A stretch of 33,172 bases of DNA from Gemmatimonadota bacterium (lineage in GTDB: Bacteria > Gemmatimonadota > Gemmatimonadetes > Longimicrobiales > Gaopeijiaceae): assembly GCA_003248075.1 (NCBI GenBank), contig QJYK01000317.1, positions 1-33,172 of the forward strand. Reading direction: 5' to 3'. Each line of letters starts with the position of its first letter. Position 1 is the first letter of the stretch. The position numbers were made by a program, and so were the translations under genes. This document shows, piece after piece, positions 17,893 to 25,044 of this stretch. The notes under the pieces were generated by a model. The model was given only the letters and a program-made list of their open reading frames with translations. It was not told the origin of the DNA and did not search any database.

Positions 17893-19089
17893 TCAGGCCA
17901 CCACGGATCGCAGCCGAGAGATCTGCTCTTCCTTGCCCAGCACGATGACCTCGTCGCCGGGCTCGAGGCGAGTGCCGGCGACCGGGTTGAAGACGAAGTC
18001 CTGGTGGTCCGCCTTCTTCCTCAGCGCGATGACGATGAGGCCCGTGCGTTGGGGGATCCGTGCCTCCTGAAGGGTCCTCCCCGCCACGTCCGACCCTCCA
18101 CCGATCACCACCTGCTCCATGCGCAGCGCCATGTGCGATGAGCTGGTGGCGATGTCGAGGAAGCTGACCGCAGAGGGTCGCAGGAGTACCGACGCCATCC
18201 GGATCGCGCTGCTCACGTTGGGACTGACTACGTGGTCCGCGCCGGCTCGGTAGAGCTTGTCCATCGTCTCCTCCTCATAAGCGCGAGCCACGATCTTCAC
18301 CTTTCCGGCGAGGTCGCGGGCAGACAGGCACACGAAGAGGTTGTCGGTGTCCTGGCTCAGACAGGCGACCAGGCCCTTCGCGCGCATCAGCCCGGCCTCG
18401 AGCAGGACCTGGTCGTGGGTGGCGTCACCCAGGATCACGTGCGCGTCGGGCAGGATCTCGCGGAGCTGGGCCACCCGCGCGGGATCTCGCTCGATCACGA
18501 CGTAGTCGTTGGTCATCGTGTCGAGCTCCTGAGCCACCTGGCGCCCGGTGCGCCCACATCCGCAGACGATGACGTGGTCCTTCATGTTGTCGATCTCACG
18601 CATGGAGCGACGCCTCCGGAGTGCATCCTTCAGGTCCAGCTCGACGAGGAGCGAGGTGAGGTTGGCGAACCAAAAGCCCATCCAGGTGATTCCACCGACA
18701 AGGAGCAGGCCGGTGAATGCCCGTCCGTTCGGGCTCAGCGGCCACACCTCCTCGTAACCGACCGCGGTGACGGTGATGACCGTCATGAAGGCTGCGTCGG
18801 CCAGATTACGCCCCTCGATGATCACGTATCCCGCTGTCCCGACCACGCAGAGCGCGACCAGGCCGATCAGGGTCCAGGTTAGGCGCGGGAGGAAGGCGGC
18901 CATCAAATACGCAATGTATGCGCTGACAAGGGGATCCGAGATTCCAAACCTCTGGGTGAATGGGAAGCTAGGCGGGACCGAGTCGTTCGGCCACTTCTTC
19001 CCTTGACGCTCCGATGGGCGGCCCTTACCCTTGGGTTCACGAGTCACCGCAGGCCAGGAAACACTTGATTCGCGCGGGTTTTCGGACAT
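17893..19089 (-). CDS. Two-helix potassium channel with TrkA-N/TrkA-C (RCK) domains
   Basis: 398-aa inner-membrane ion channel of the MthK/Kch type. Seen in order: hydrophilic N-terminus of about 65 residues; TM1 (about 72-92); pore helix and selectivity filter TVTAVGYEE at 106-114; TM2 (about 124-150); TrkA-N Rossmann domain with VCGCGRTG at 175-182; and a TrkA-C-like ligand domain from about residue 315 (VVIGGGSDVAGRTLQEARI, LEPGDEVIVLG). The filter reads AVGYE where textbook channels have TVGYG; this substitution probably still conducts, but selectivity is untested. ATG 19089 is used; an internal ATG at 18903 would remove the N-terminal extension, leaving TM1 a few residues in. A 16-bp palindrome lies directly upstream of the start. 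Confidence 0.9.
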   Translation of the reverse strand: MSENPRESSVSWPAVTREPKGKGRPSERQGKKWPNDSVPPSFPFTQRFGISDPLVSAYIAYLMAAFLPRLTWTLIGLVALCVVGTAGYVIIEGRNLADAAFMTVITVTAVGYEEVWPLSPNGRAFTGLLLVGGITWMGFWFANLTSLLVELDLKDALRRRRSMREIDNMKDHVIVCGCGRTGRQVAQELDTMTNDYVVIERDPARVAQLREILPDAHVILGDATHDQVLLEAGLMRAKGLVACLSQDTDNLFVCLSARDLAGKVKIVARAYEEETMDKLYRAGADHVVSPNVSSAIRMASVLLRPSAVSFLDIATSSSHMALRMEQVVIGGGSDVAGRTLQEARIPQRTGLIVIALRKKADHQDFVFNPVAGTRLEPGDEVIVLGKEEQISRLRSVVA

Positions 19090-19090
19090 C

Positions 19091-19106
19091 CCGAGAGTTC
19101 TCTCGG
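19091..19106. promoter_or_regulatory. 16-bp palindrome CCGAGAG-TT-CTCTCGG between channel and HU genes
   Basis: A perfect inverted repeat starting two bases upstream of the channel start codon and 72 bp before the HU start. On the channel transcript it would form a hairpin over the ribosome-binding region, where no normal Shine-Dalgarno is seen. Alternatively it is an operator for the divergent pair. Confidence 0.4.
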
Positions 19107-19177
19107 CGAGGGCGTTCCAGGCCAGCGACCCGGCGGCCGCAGCCGCGTCACTTCTTCATCCCTAAAGGAGCTACCCG

Positions 19178-19462
19178 ATGAACAAGTCCGATCTAGTGGA
19201 CGCCCTCGCTGACGCCACCGGCATGACCAAGGCAGACGCCGGTCGCGCGGTGGACGCGATCTTCAGCGCTGACGGCGGCATCATTGCCAAGACGCTGAAG
19301 GGGGGCGGCCGCGTCCAGATCACGGGCTTCGGGACCTTCGAAGCGAAGCACCGGAAGGCGCGCATGGGCCGGAATCCCCGGACCGGCAAGGCGATTCCGA
19401 TTCCCGCGTCGAAGACTCCGGGGTTCAAGGCGGGGAAGGGTCTGAAAGACGCGATCAGCTAG
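19178..19462 (+). CDS. HU-family DNA-binding protein
   Basis: 94-aa nucleoid protein that bends and compacts DNA as a dimer. Full-length match: MNKSDLVDALADATGMTKADA helical N-terminus, GGRVQITGFGTFEAKHRKARMGRNPRTG DNA-binding arm, and a C-terminal PGFKAGKGLKDAI helix. The start has a strong AAAGGAG. It is transcribed alone, with a GC-rich hairpin downstream. Confidence 0.96.
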   Translation: MNKSDLVDALADATGMTKADAGRAVDAIFSADGGIIAKTLKGGGRVQITGFGTFEAKHRKARMGRNPRTGKAIPIPASKTPGFKAGKGLKDAIS

Positions 19463-19507
19463 GGTACGCTCCCCTTCAGGCATTCCTGGCCCTTGCGGGA
19501 ACGGACG

Positions 19508-19534
19508 GGGCCGCGGCGCAGGGCGCCGCGGCCC
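19508..19534. terminator. 12-bp hairpin after the HU gene (convergent junction)
   Basis: GGGCCGCGGCGC and GCGCCGCGGCCC form a perfect 12-bp stem with loop AGG, followed on the + strand by TTCGTC. It lies between the HU stop and the stop of the convergent DEAD-box-like gene, so it probably serves both. It is a very stable stem with only a poor U-tract. Confidence 0.7.
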
Positions 19535-19579
19535 TTCGTCATCTCGGTACGCCCGCACCCGGCCCGAGTCCGGCGCGGC

Positions 19580-21139
19580 TCAGGTGTCCGTGGGCCTGCG
19601 CACCCCGCGTCCTCGTCCTTTCGGGGACGGTGGTCGCCCGGGCCGCCGATCGTAGTCCGCGCGGACGGCACGCCCCCTTATGGACGTCCCGTTCAGCGCG
19701 GCGATCACCTTGGCAGCGACTGGTTCCTGGACCTCGACCAACGTGTGCGAGTCCCTGATGTCGATCTTGCCCACGTTGGAGCCGGGAATGCCCGCCTCTC
19801 CGGTGATCGCACCGAGGAGGTCCTTGGGCGTCAGTCCCTCCTTGCCCCCGACGCCGAGGAAGAGTCTCACCCACGGTGTGGGTGCTGCGTGCTCACGGGT
19901 CGGAGCAGAGGGCGCTGCCGGGGCGGTGGCCGGGGTCCTGGCGCGCAGCAACGCGGCGGCGGCTGCGGCCACCTCGGCGGGGTCGAACCGTTCGAAGAGG
20001 GGCTCCAGCAACAAGAGGTAGGCCGCCGTGTCCTCCTCCTCGACGGCTGTCGCCAGCATCTCCCGGAAGGCCGCGGCGTCGCTGGGCGGTTGGCGGGTCG
20101 CGGGAAACCCCTCCAGCGTGAAGCCGGTCCGTCGGGCGATGTCCCGGAGGTGGGTCATCTCGCGCGGAAGCGTGAGAACCACGCCCGAAGCCCCGTGACC
20201 GTGCCGCCGGTCCAGCGAGTCCCTGTCCGCAGGCACGTCGAAGCTCAGGACGACGACACCCTCAACGTGCTCCGCCGCGGCTCGCGACTCGAGCTCCGCC
20301 ACGCCGAGCCACACCGGCGTGCTCGAATCGCCGGGAGCCCCCGCCGTGTAACCGTGGAGGGTGAGGTAGTCCCCCACGTCGGCAGCCCGGTCGTCGCTCC
20401 CGAAATAGACCAGCGCGTGTCGTGCCTCGTTCTCCAGCAGCTCGGCGACGGTCGCCAGGAGCGCGGCTTCTTTGGGCTCGGACACGACACGGAACCGGAT
20501 CGAGCCCCGGTCCGGCGACCCGTCGTCCTGGCCGTCGGAGGGGCGAGGTGGCACCGTCGCCGCGCGCCGGGCGTGACGCTCGACGAAGCTCGTGACGCCC
20601 GGCGTCACCGGAAGCGCAAGTACCACCCGCTGACAGTCCTTCGGAACCCATTCGAGCAAGGCCTCGACGGGCTCCAGCCCCTCCAGGCGCTCGAGGCGGT
20701 CCGCCTGATCAACGACCAGCGTCTTCACTCCGGCGAGCGCCAGGTCTCCGGCCCGCACGCGCGCCATGACGTCGGTCGGCGTTCCGAACAGGACGTTCGC
20801 CCGGGTGGGCAGGGCCCACGTCGAGCCGAGGGCGGAGACGGTGTGACCTGTGGTGAAGGCCAGCCGTTGCAGGGACTCGGCCATCCGCTCGGCCCCTTCG
20901 GCCATGGGCGTGAGCACCAGCACCGCCGGGGTCCCGGCCTCGGCGTCGAGCGCATCGAGCGCCGCGCTGCCCCACGCGGCCAGCGTCCCGCTACCCGGCG
21001 ATGCGGCGATGAGGAGATTGTGGCCCCGTCGGACGACAGGGACCGCGGCCCGTTGGATCGAGGTCGGTACCTCGATGCCCTCGGCCGCGAGGGACTCGAC
21101 CATCTCGGCCGAGAGCCCGAGGTCTTCGAACGAATCCAT
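19580..21139 (-). CDS. Degenerate DEAD-box helicase-like protein with DbpA-type RNA-binding domain
   Basis: 519 aa, laid out like a DEAD-box RNA helicase but without the ATPase residues. The Q motif is kept (VPTSIQ, Q29). Motif I reads ASPGSGTL (46-53), so the P-loop GKT lysine and threonine are replaced. Motif Ia is LTPMAEGA, not PTRELA. Motif II is DQAD (144-147), losing the catalytic glutamate. The SAT motif becomes LPV (175-177). The second RecA domain has no recognisable motif V or HRxGRxGR. In contrast the C-terminal DbpA-like RNA-binding domain is well formed (about 423-497, WVRLFLGVGGKEGLTPKDLLGAI shortened here to its core GVGGKEGLTP) and is followed by a basic Arg/Gly/Pro tail. The frame is intact, so it is a maintained pseudoenzyme, not a pseudogene. 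It is the third gene of a minus-strand group. An RNA-binding or ribosome-assembly scaffold role is inference. Confidence 0.85.
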   Translation of the reverse strand: MDSFEDLGLSAEMVESLAAEGIEVPTSIQRAAVPVVRRGHNLLIAASPGSGTLAAWGSAALDALDAEAGTPAVLVLTPMAEGAERMAESLQRLAFTTGHTVSALGSTWALPTRANVLFGTPTDVMARVRAGDLALAGVKTLVVDQADRLERLEGLEPVEALLEWVPKDCQRVVLALPVTPGVTSFVERHARRAATVPPRPSDGQDDGSPDRGSIRFRVVSEPKEAALLATVAELLENEARHALVYFGSDDRAADVGDYLTLHGYTAGAPGDSSTPVWLGVAELESRAAAEHVEGVVVLSFDVPADRDSLDRRHGHGASGVVLTLPREMTHLRDIARRTGFTLEGFPATRQPPSDAAAFREMLATAVEEEDTAAYLLLLEPLFERFDPAEVAAAAAALLRARTPATAPAAPSAPTREHAAPTPWVRLFLGVGGKEGLTPKDLLGAITGEAGIPGSNVGKIDIRDSHTLVEVQEPVAAKVIAALNGTSIRGRAVRADYDRRPGRPPSPKGRGRGVRRPTDT

Positions 21140-21166
21140 TCTGGGGATCGGTAGGCGCGCCCGGAC

Positions 21167-21469
21167 TCAGCCGGCCTCGCCCGAGCCAGGACCGCCCGCG
21201 TCGCCGGGCTCGTAGGGAAGGTGGTTGAGGAACTTCTGGATCTCGTAGTCGATGCGAGACGTGCGCAGCCGGTCGGTGGACGCCACCACCTCCGTGTACG
21301 GTCCGTGTCGATGAGCGGTGAGCGTCACCGTGCCCTCCGCGCCCGAGTACGTGGCTCCGTGGGACGAACCCTTCGTCCGTGCCAAGCCGACCATGTCGGG
21401 GAGCATCCCCTCAGCCCGCTCCAGAACGTCTTTCGGCGGCAGGGCGGTCTTCCGCTGGTATCCGGCCAT
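21167..21469 (-). CDS. Conserved-looking 100-aa protein, unknown function
   Basis: I do not recognise a family. The N-terminal half (QRKTALPPKDVLERAEGMLPD) looks helical. The middle has beta-like segments (GTVTLTAHRHGPYTEVVAST), followed by a helical RIDYEIQKFLNHLPYEPGD and a Gly-rich end. There is no signal peptide, membrane segment or metal motif. It sits between the cysteine-less DsbA-like gene (28-bp gap) and the DEAD-box-like gene (27-bp gap) on the same strand, so all three are probably one operon. The start is ATG 21469; no clear Shine-Dalgarno is visible. Confidence 0.65.
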   Translation of the reverse strand: MAGYQRKTALPPKDVLERAEGMLPDMVGLARTKGSSHGATYSGAEGTVTLTAHRHGPYTEVVASTDRLRTSRIDYEIQKFLNHLPYEPGDAGGPGSGEAG

Positions 21470-21497
21470 GGTCTGGAATCACCCGGGTCGAGGTCGT

Positions 21498-22079
21498 TCA
21501 GGAAGGGCAAAGAAAGGTGCGCAGGCGGTCCCGGATGTGGAAGCCCCGCAGCACACGTCCGTTCGAGGCCAATGCGGGTGGGTCGGTGATCCCCAGGGTG
21601 GCGGCCTCCCGTCGGGACCTTGCGACAGACCCTGCGAAGCGGTCGACGTCCAACACCGCCTTGGCCTCGGTCACGTCGAGCCCCAGGCCGCCGGCGACGC
21701 GCAGGAGGACGTCCACGCGACCGATGTCCAAGCCCTGGCGGAGGAACGCCTCGAACAGGGCCCGATGAGCCCGGGCACCCATTCCCTTTTCCTCGGCGTG
21801 CAGACGGAGCTCGTGCGCCTTGCGCGTCCATGGAATGATGGGTGGATCCGCGAGTTGCACGCCCACACTCGCGGCCAGTGCGACCCCCTCCTGCCACCGG
21901 GCCCGCCACCACACGGATCCGGGATCGATCAAGGGCTCGGGCGGTGGTCGGAGCTCATAGGGAGCTCGGCTCACCGGTCCGATGTCGTTGCCGTATTCGA
22001 GCGCCGAGACCTGGAGCTCGAGCATCCAGGAGATCGGATCCGCATAGTCGAGGTAGAGCACCGCGGGTGACACGATCAT
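21498..22079 (-). CDS. DsbA-like / HCCA-isomerase-like thioredoxin-fold protein lacking CxxC
   Basis: 193 aa with the thioredoxin-fold start VLYLDYADPISWMLELQVSAL, a helical insert (about 60-150) and a late cis-proline segment ITDPPALASNG, as in DsbA/FrnE-type proteins. The usual CPxC is DPIS here, so it cannot act as a dithiol oxidoreductase. Related proteins with Ser at this site are 2-hydroxychromene-2-carboxylate isomerases and kappa-class GSTs, which use bound glutathione. No signal peptide, so cytoplasmic. ATG 22079 is the chosen start; the same frame is open upstream but runs antisense to the aminotransferase. First gene of the three-gene minus-strand group. Confidence 0.78.
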   Translation of the reverse strand: MIVSPAVLYLDYADPISWMLELQVSALEYGNDIGPVSRAPYELRPPPEPLIDPGSVWWRARWQEGVALAASVGVQLADPPIIPWTRKAHELRLHAEEKGMGARAHRALFEAFLRQGLDIGRVDVLLRVAGGLGLDVTEAKAVLDVDRFAGSVARSRREAATLGITDPPALASNGRVLRGFHIRDRLRTFLCPS

Positions 22080-22130
22080 GGAACGGAAGCTGACGGTAGG
22101 GCGGGCTGTCGGCAAACGGATGTCGCTTCC

Positions 22131-22159
22131 TTGAATTGCCCCTGCGGGCGGGAGATATT
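22131..22159 (+). promoter_or_regulatory. Candidate promoter for the aminotransferase gene
   Basis: TTGAAT (22131-22136) and GATATT (22154-22159) are separated by 17 bp, each matching four of six consensus bases. Transcription would start near 22166, giving a leader of about 28 bases. It is one of the better -35/-10 pairs in this GC-rich window. Confidence 0.4.
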
Positions 22160-22193
22160 GCCTGCCCGCCTCGCCACGTTCCGAGGGACCGAC

Positions 22194-23381
22194 ATGCGTT
22201 ACAGCGCCAACATCGAGCGACTCAAGCCGTCGGCCACCATCGCCGTCAGCACCCTGGCCAAGCGTCTTGCCGAGGAGGGTCGCGACATCATCAACCTGAG
22301 CACCGGTGAGCCGGACTTCGACACGCCGGCATTCATCAGCGATGCCGCCGTCGAAGGGATCCGTGGCGGCCAGACGCGCTACACGCCCCCGGCGGGGATT
22401 CCGGCGCTGCGCAAGACGATCGCCGCGCGCTTGTCCGAGCGGGCGGGTCGTGCCGTGGACTGGGCGGGCGTCGTGGTTTCGTCCGGTGCCAAACAATCGC
22501 TGTTCAATGCCGTCTTCTCTCTCTTTGGACCGGGCGACGAGGTGTTGGTGGCTGCTCCGTACTGGACCAGCTACCCCGACCTGGTCACCCTCGCCCGAGC
22601 CGACGCCGTTCCCGTGTTCGGCCCGCCGGAAGACGATTTCAAGGTCTCCCCCTCGATCCTCGAGGCGGCCCGGACGGACCGCACGAGAGGACTGATCCTC
22701 AACACGCCGTGCAATCCGACGGGTGCGGTCTATTCCCTGGACCAGCTGACCGTGATCGCCAGGTGGGCCCGCGAGCGGGGCATCTGGCTCATCTGCGACG
22801 AGATCTACCGCAACATCTATCACGAGGACGACCGCTCATCCGCTGCCGGGCTGCTGGACGTGCCCGAGTCGGCGATCGGCGACTTCGTGCTCATCGACGG
22901 CGCGTCCAAGAGCTATGCGATGACCGGTTGGCGCGTGGGGTTCTCGTATTGCCGGAGCGACGTAGCCCAGAAGATGGCGGACCTCCAGAGTCAGGTCACC
23001 TCGAACACCAGCACCCCGGCCCAGGTGGCTGCTCTGGAGGCCTTCGGCAATGTCGAGCTGGCGTGGACCTCGGTCCGAGACATGGCGGCGGCGTTCCGGA
23101 GGCGTCGGGACCTCGTCGTGGCCCGGATGCGTGAGCTCATGCCTTCCGTGCCTTTCATCAAGCCGCACGGCGCGTTCTACCTGTTCTTCCGCGTGGACCA
23201 TCTATTCGACAGCGAGGTCCCGGACGCGACCGCATGGTGTAGTCGGCTCCTGGAGGAGACCGGGTTGGCGCTCGTGCCCGGCGCCGCCTTCGGAGACGAC
23301 CGCTGGGCGCGAATGAGCTTCGCGGCGTCCGACGACGTTTTGGAAGAGGCGCTGTGCCGGCTGGCCCGCATCGCGGGCTAG
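22194..23381 (+). CDS. PLP-dependent class I aminotransferase (AspB-type aspartate/prephenate aminotransferase family)
   Basis: 395-aa fold-type I aminotransferase. Seen: INLSTGEPDFDTP and YTPPAGIPALRKTIA, which mark the AspB/prephenate subgroup; SSGAKQSLFNA phosphate site; NTPCNPTGAVYS; CDEIYRNIYHE with the PLP-stacking/hydrogen-bonding Asp and Tyr; the Schiff-base lysine K239 in GASKSYAMTGWRVGF; and a C-terminal ARMSFA arginine that binds the substrate carboxylate. Most likely it makes aspartate or other amino acids from 2-oxoacids with glutamate. I start at ATG 22194 (GAGGGA upstream); an in-frame TTG at 22131 falls within the candidate promoter. Transcribed alone; converges with the fructosamine-kinase-family gene 14 bp on. 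Confidence 0.93.
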   Translation: MRYSANIERLKPSATIAVSTLAKRLAEEGRDIINLSTGEPDFDTPAFISDAAVEGIRGGQTRYTPPAGIPALRKTIAARLSERAGRAVDWAGVVVSSGAKQSLFNAVFSLFGPGDEVLVAAPYWTSYPDLVTLARADAVPVFGPPEDDFKVSPSILEAARTDRTRGLILNTPCNPTGAVYSLDQLTVIARWARERGIWLICDEIYRNIYHEDDRSSAAGLLDVPESAIGDFVLIDGASKSYAMTGWRVGFSYCRSDVAQKMADLQSQVTSNTSTPAQVAALEAFGNVELAWTSVRDMAAAFRRRRDLVVARMRELMPSVPFIKPHGAFYLFFRVDHLFDSEVPDATAWCSRLLEETGLALVPGAAFGDDRWARMSFAASDDVLEEALCRLARIAG

Positions 23382-23393
23382 GTCTTCCGAGCG

Positions 23394-23417
23394 CGTCAGC
23401 TTCGGAGCGCGCTGACG
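23394..23417. terminator. Inverted repeat at a convergent junction
   Basis: CGTCAGC (23394-23400) and GCTGACG (23411-23417) form a perfect 7-bp stem around a 10-base loop. It overlaps the last codons of the fructosamine-kinase-family gene and lies just after the aminotransferase stop. No U-tract. Possibly a shared 3'-end stem. Confidence 0.35.
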
Positions 23418-24313
23418 GCCCGCAGCGCCGTCCGGATTGCGGCGGCCTCGTATCCACCGCCGAAGAGATTGACATGAACCAGCAAGTAGTAGAGCTGGTA
23501 GACGTCTCTCCGGAAGGCATGGTATCCGGGACCGATCCCCACGGCTTCTTCGTACGCCGCGTAGAACTGTGCGTCGAAGCCCCCGAAGAGCTCGGTCATG
23601 GCCAGGTCCACCTCACCGTGGCCCAGGTAGACCGCCGGGTCGATCAGGACCGGCATCCCGTCGGCTCCGGGGTAGACGTTCCCGGACCAGAGGTCGCCGT
23701 GCAGCAGGTGGGGCGCAGCGTCCACATCGGCCAGGGCTTCGCCCAGCAGCTCCATCAGCGCTTCGACCGCGCGGGTGCCTTCGCCGACGAGGTAGCCGCG
23801 TTCGCGCGCGAGTCGCAGCTGGGGGTTCAGGCGGTGCCCCCGCCACAGCTCGGTCCACGAGCGGATGGACGGGTTCGACTGGGGAAGCGACCCGATCCAG
23901 TTGTTCCGGTGCCAGCCATAGCGATCCCCCTCGGCGGTCGACGCGTGCAGGCGCGCGAGCCCGTGCCCGAGGTGCACGTCGTAGCGTGGATCGGCCACGC
24001 CCTTCGGGACGTGCTCCATCAAGAGCCAGGCGGGCCCACCGGCGGACCCTCCGTGGGCGATGGGCTCCGGGACGCGCAGGAGCCGGGCAGAGCGGAGCGC
24101 CTCGAGGCCATCGGCCTCCGCCTCGAAGAGCTCCGGCGACGCGCTCCCGCTCCATTTCAGGAAGTAACTCCGGTTCTCGGTAGAGGCGACGCGGGCACCG
24201 TGGTTGACGCAACCGCCTCCGACCGGCTCGACGGATCGAAGCCGTACCTCCCGACCGGGGCGTGAGAGCGAGGCTTCCACGGCCGCACGTACGGAGTCGG
24301 GAAGCGCAACCAT
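23396..24313 (-). CDS. Fructosamine/ketosamine-3-kinase family protein
   Basis: Phosphorylates sugar adducts (fructosamines, ribulosamines, erythrulosamines) on amino groups of proteins or small molecules; the phosphorylated adduct then falls off, repairing glycation. The 305 aa match the family. Seen: GGCVNHGARV glycine loop, SYFLKW lysine strand, LMEHVP hinge, YGWHRNNWIGSLPQSN (diagnostic for this family), LLHGDLWSGN catalytic loop with the kinase aspartate, and VLIDPAVYLGHGEVDLAMTELFGGF metal-binding segment. The gene starts 6 bp after the LMW phosphatase stop, clearly one operon. Bacterial members characterised so far prefer ribulosamines/erythrulosamines over fructosamines; which one applies here is not visible. 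Confidence 0.93.
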   Translation of the reverse strand: MVALPDSVRAAVEASLSRPGREVRLRSVEPVGGGCVNHGARVASTENRSYFLKWSGSASPELFEAEADGLEALRSARLLRVPEPIAHGGSAGGPAWLLMEHVPKGVADPRYDVHLGHGLARLHASTAEGDRYGWHRNNWIGSLPQSNPSIRSWTELWRGHRLNPQLRLARERGYLVGEGTRAVEALMELLGEALADVDAAPHLLHGDLWSGNVYPGADGMPVLIDPAVYLGHGEVDLAMTELFGGFDAQFYAAYEEAVGIGPGYHAFRRDVYQLYYLLVHVNLFGGGYEAAAIRTALRAVSALRS

Positions 24314-24319
24314 CGGGTC

Positions 24320-24814
24320 TCAGCCCTCTGGCGCGACCAGATGGTCCAGGAGGGCCTCGCAGGACCGCCGGACCATCGCGTAGACCCGTTCGAACCCCTC
24401 GGGGCCGCCATAGTAGGGATCGGGCACCTCGTCGCCATCCTCGGAATCCCACTCGCGTAACAGGCGCGTCTTCGGTCGACGTGGATGCCCGTCGGCCATC
24501 CGCTCGAGGTCGCGGAGGTTCTCGCGGTCCATGGCCACGATCAGATCGAACCGACCGAAGTCCGACGGCTCGACCCGTCGTGCCCGGCCCTCCATCGAGA
24601 CCCCGTGACGCGCGGCTACGGCCATCGAGCGCCGGTCGGCGCGCTCACCGACGTGCCACGCCCCGGTCCCGGCCGAGTCGATCTCGAATCGGTCTTCGAG
24701 TCCCCGCTCCCGGACGAGGTGGGCGAACACGGCCTCCGCCAGGGGGGACCGGCAGATGTTGCCGAGGCACACGAAGAGCACGGCGGTGCGCGTTTCAGGA
24801 CTCTTGGGCGGCAT
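24320..24814 (-). CDS. Low-molecular-weight protein-tyrosine-phosphatase family
   Basis: 164-aa cytoplasmic phosphatase. Seen: CX5R loop VCLGNICRS with nucleophile C16 and R22, DSAGTGAWHVGERAD, and the general acid in DPYYGG at D132. Family length is normal. ATG 24814 begins just before the first strand; the frame is open upstream but without domain content. It directly precedes the fructosamine-kinase-family gene. LMW phosphatases of this type can remove phosphate from ribulosamine-5-phosphate and erythrulosamine-4-phosphate on proteins, making these adducts substrates for the kinase. The gene order fits that, although a phosphotyrosine role remains possible. Confidence 0.93.
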   Translation of the reverse strand: MPPKSPETRTAVLFVCLGNICRSPLAEAVFAHLVRERGLEDRFEIDSAGTGAWHVGERADRRSMAVAARHGVSMEGRARRVEPSDFGRFDLIVAMDRENLRDLERMADGHPRRPKTRLLREWDSEDGDEVPDPYYGGPEGFERVYAMVRRSCEALLDHLVAPEG

Positions 24815-25044
24815 GAGGAGGAGAACCGGGTGCGATCGCGGGTGGCGGGCACGTCGACGCCTGGGCGCGGCGAGCGGATGAAGGTGCGCGTCACACCCCC
24901 CGTCCGCAAACGGGACGGCCCTCCCCTTTCCCTTTGGGTTTCCGGCGCCAGGGAGTACCTTTCGCGCGGCCACGCGTGCGCCGACGGGATCGGCGGCCGG
25001 AGACCCCCTCCCTTCGCGGCGGCCGGAGCCATTCGGAGCATCCT
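24815..25044. other. Divergent intergenic region, no gene
   Basis: 230 bp between the LMW phosphatase and the DEAD-box helicase, expected to hold both promoters. A 6-bp inverted repeat CCGTCC/GGACGG lies at 24900-24918. I see no convincing -35/-10 pair and no small gene. Confidence 0.5.

Noticed and set aside
19580-21139. Reading the DEAD-box-like gene as a pseudogene
   Set aside because: No frameshift or stop over 519 codons and a well-formed C-terminal domain, so it is a maintained protein.
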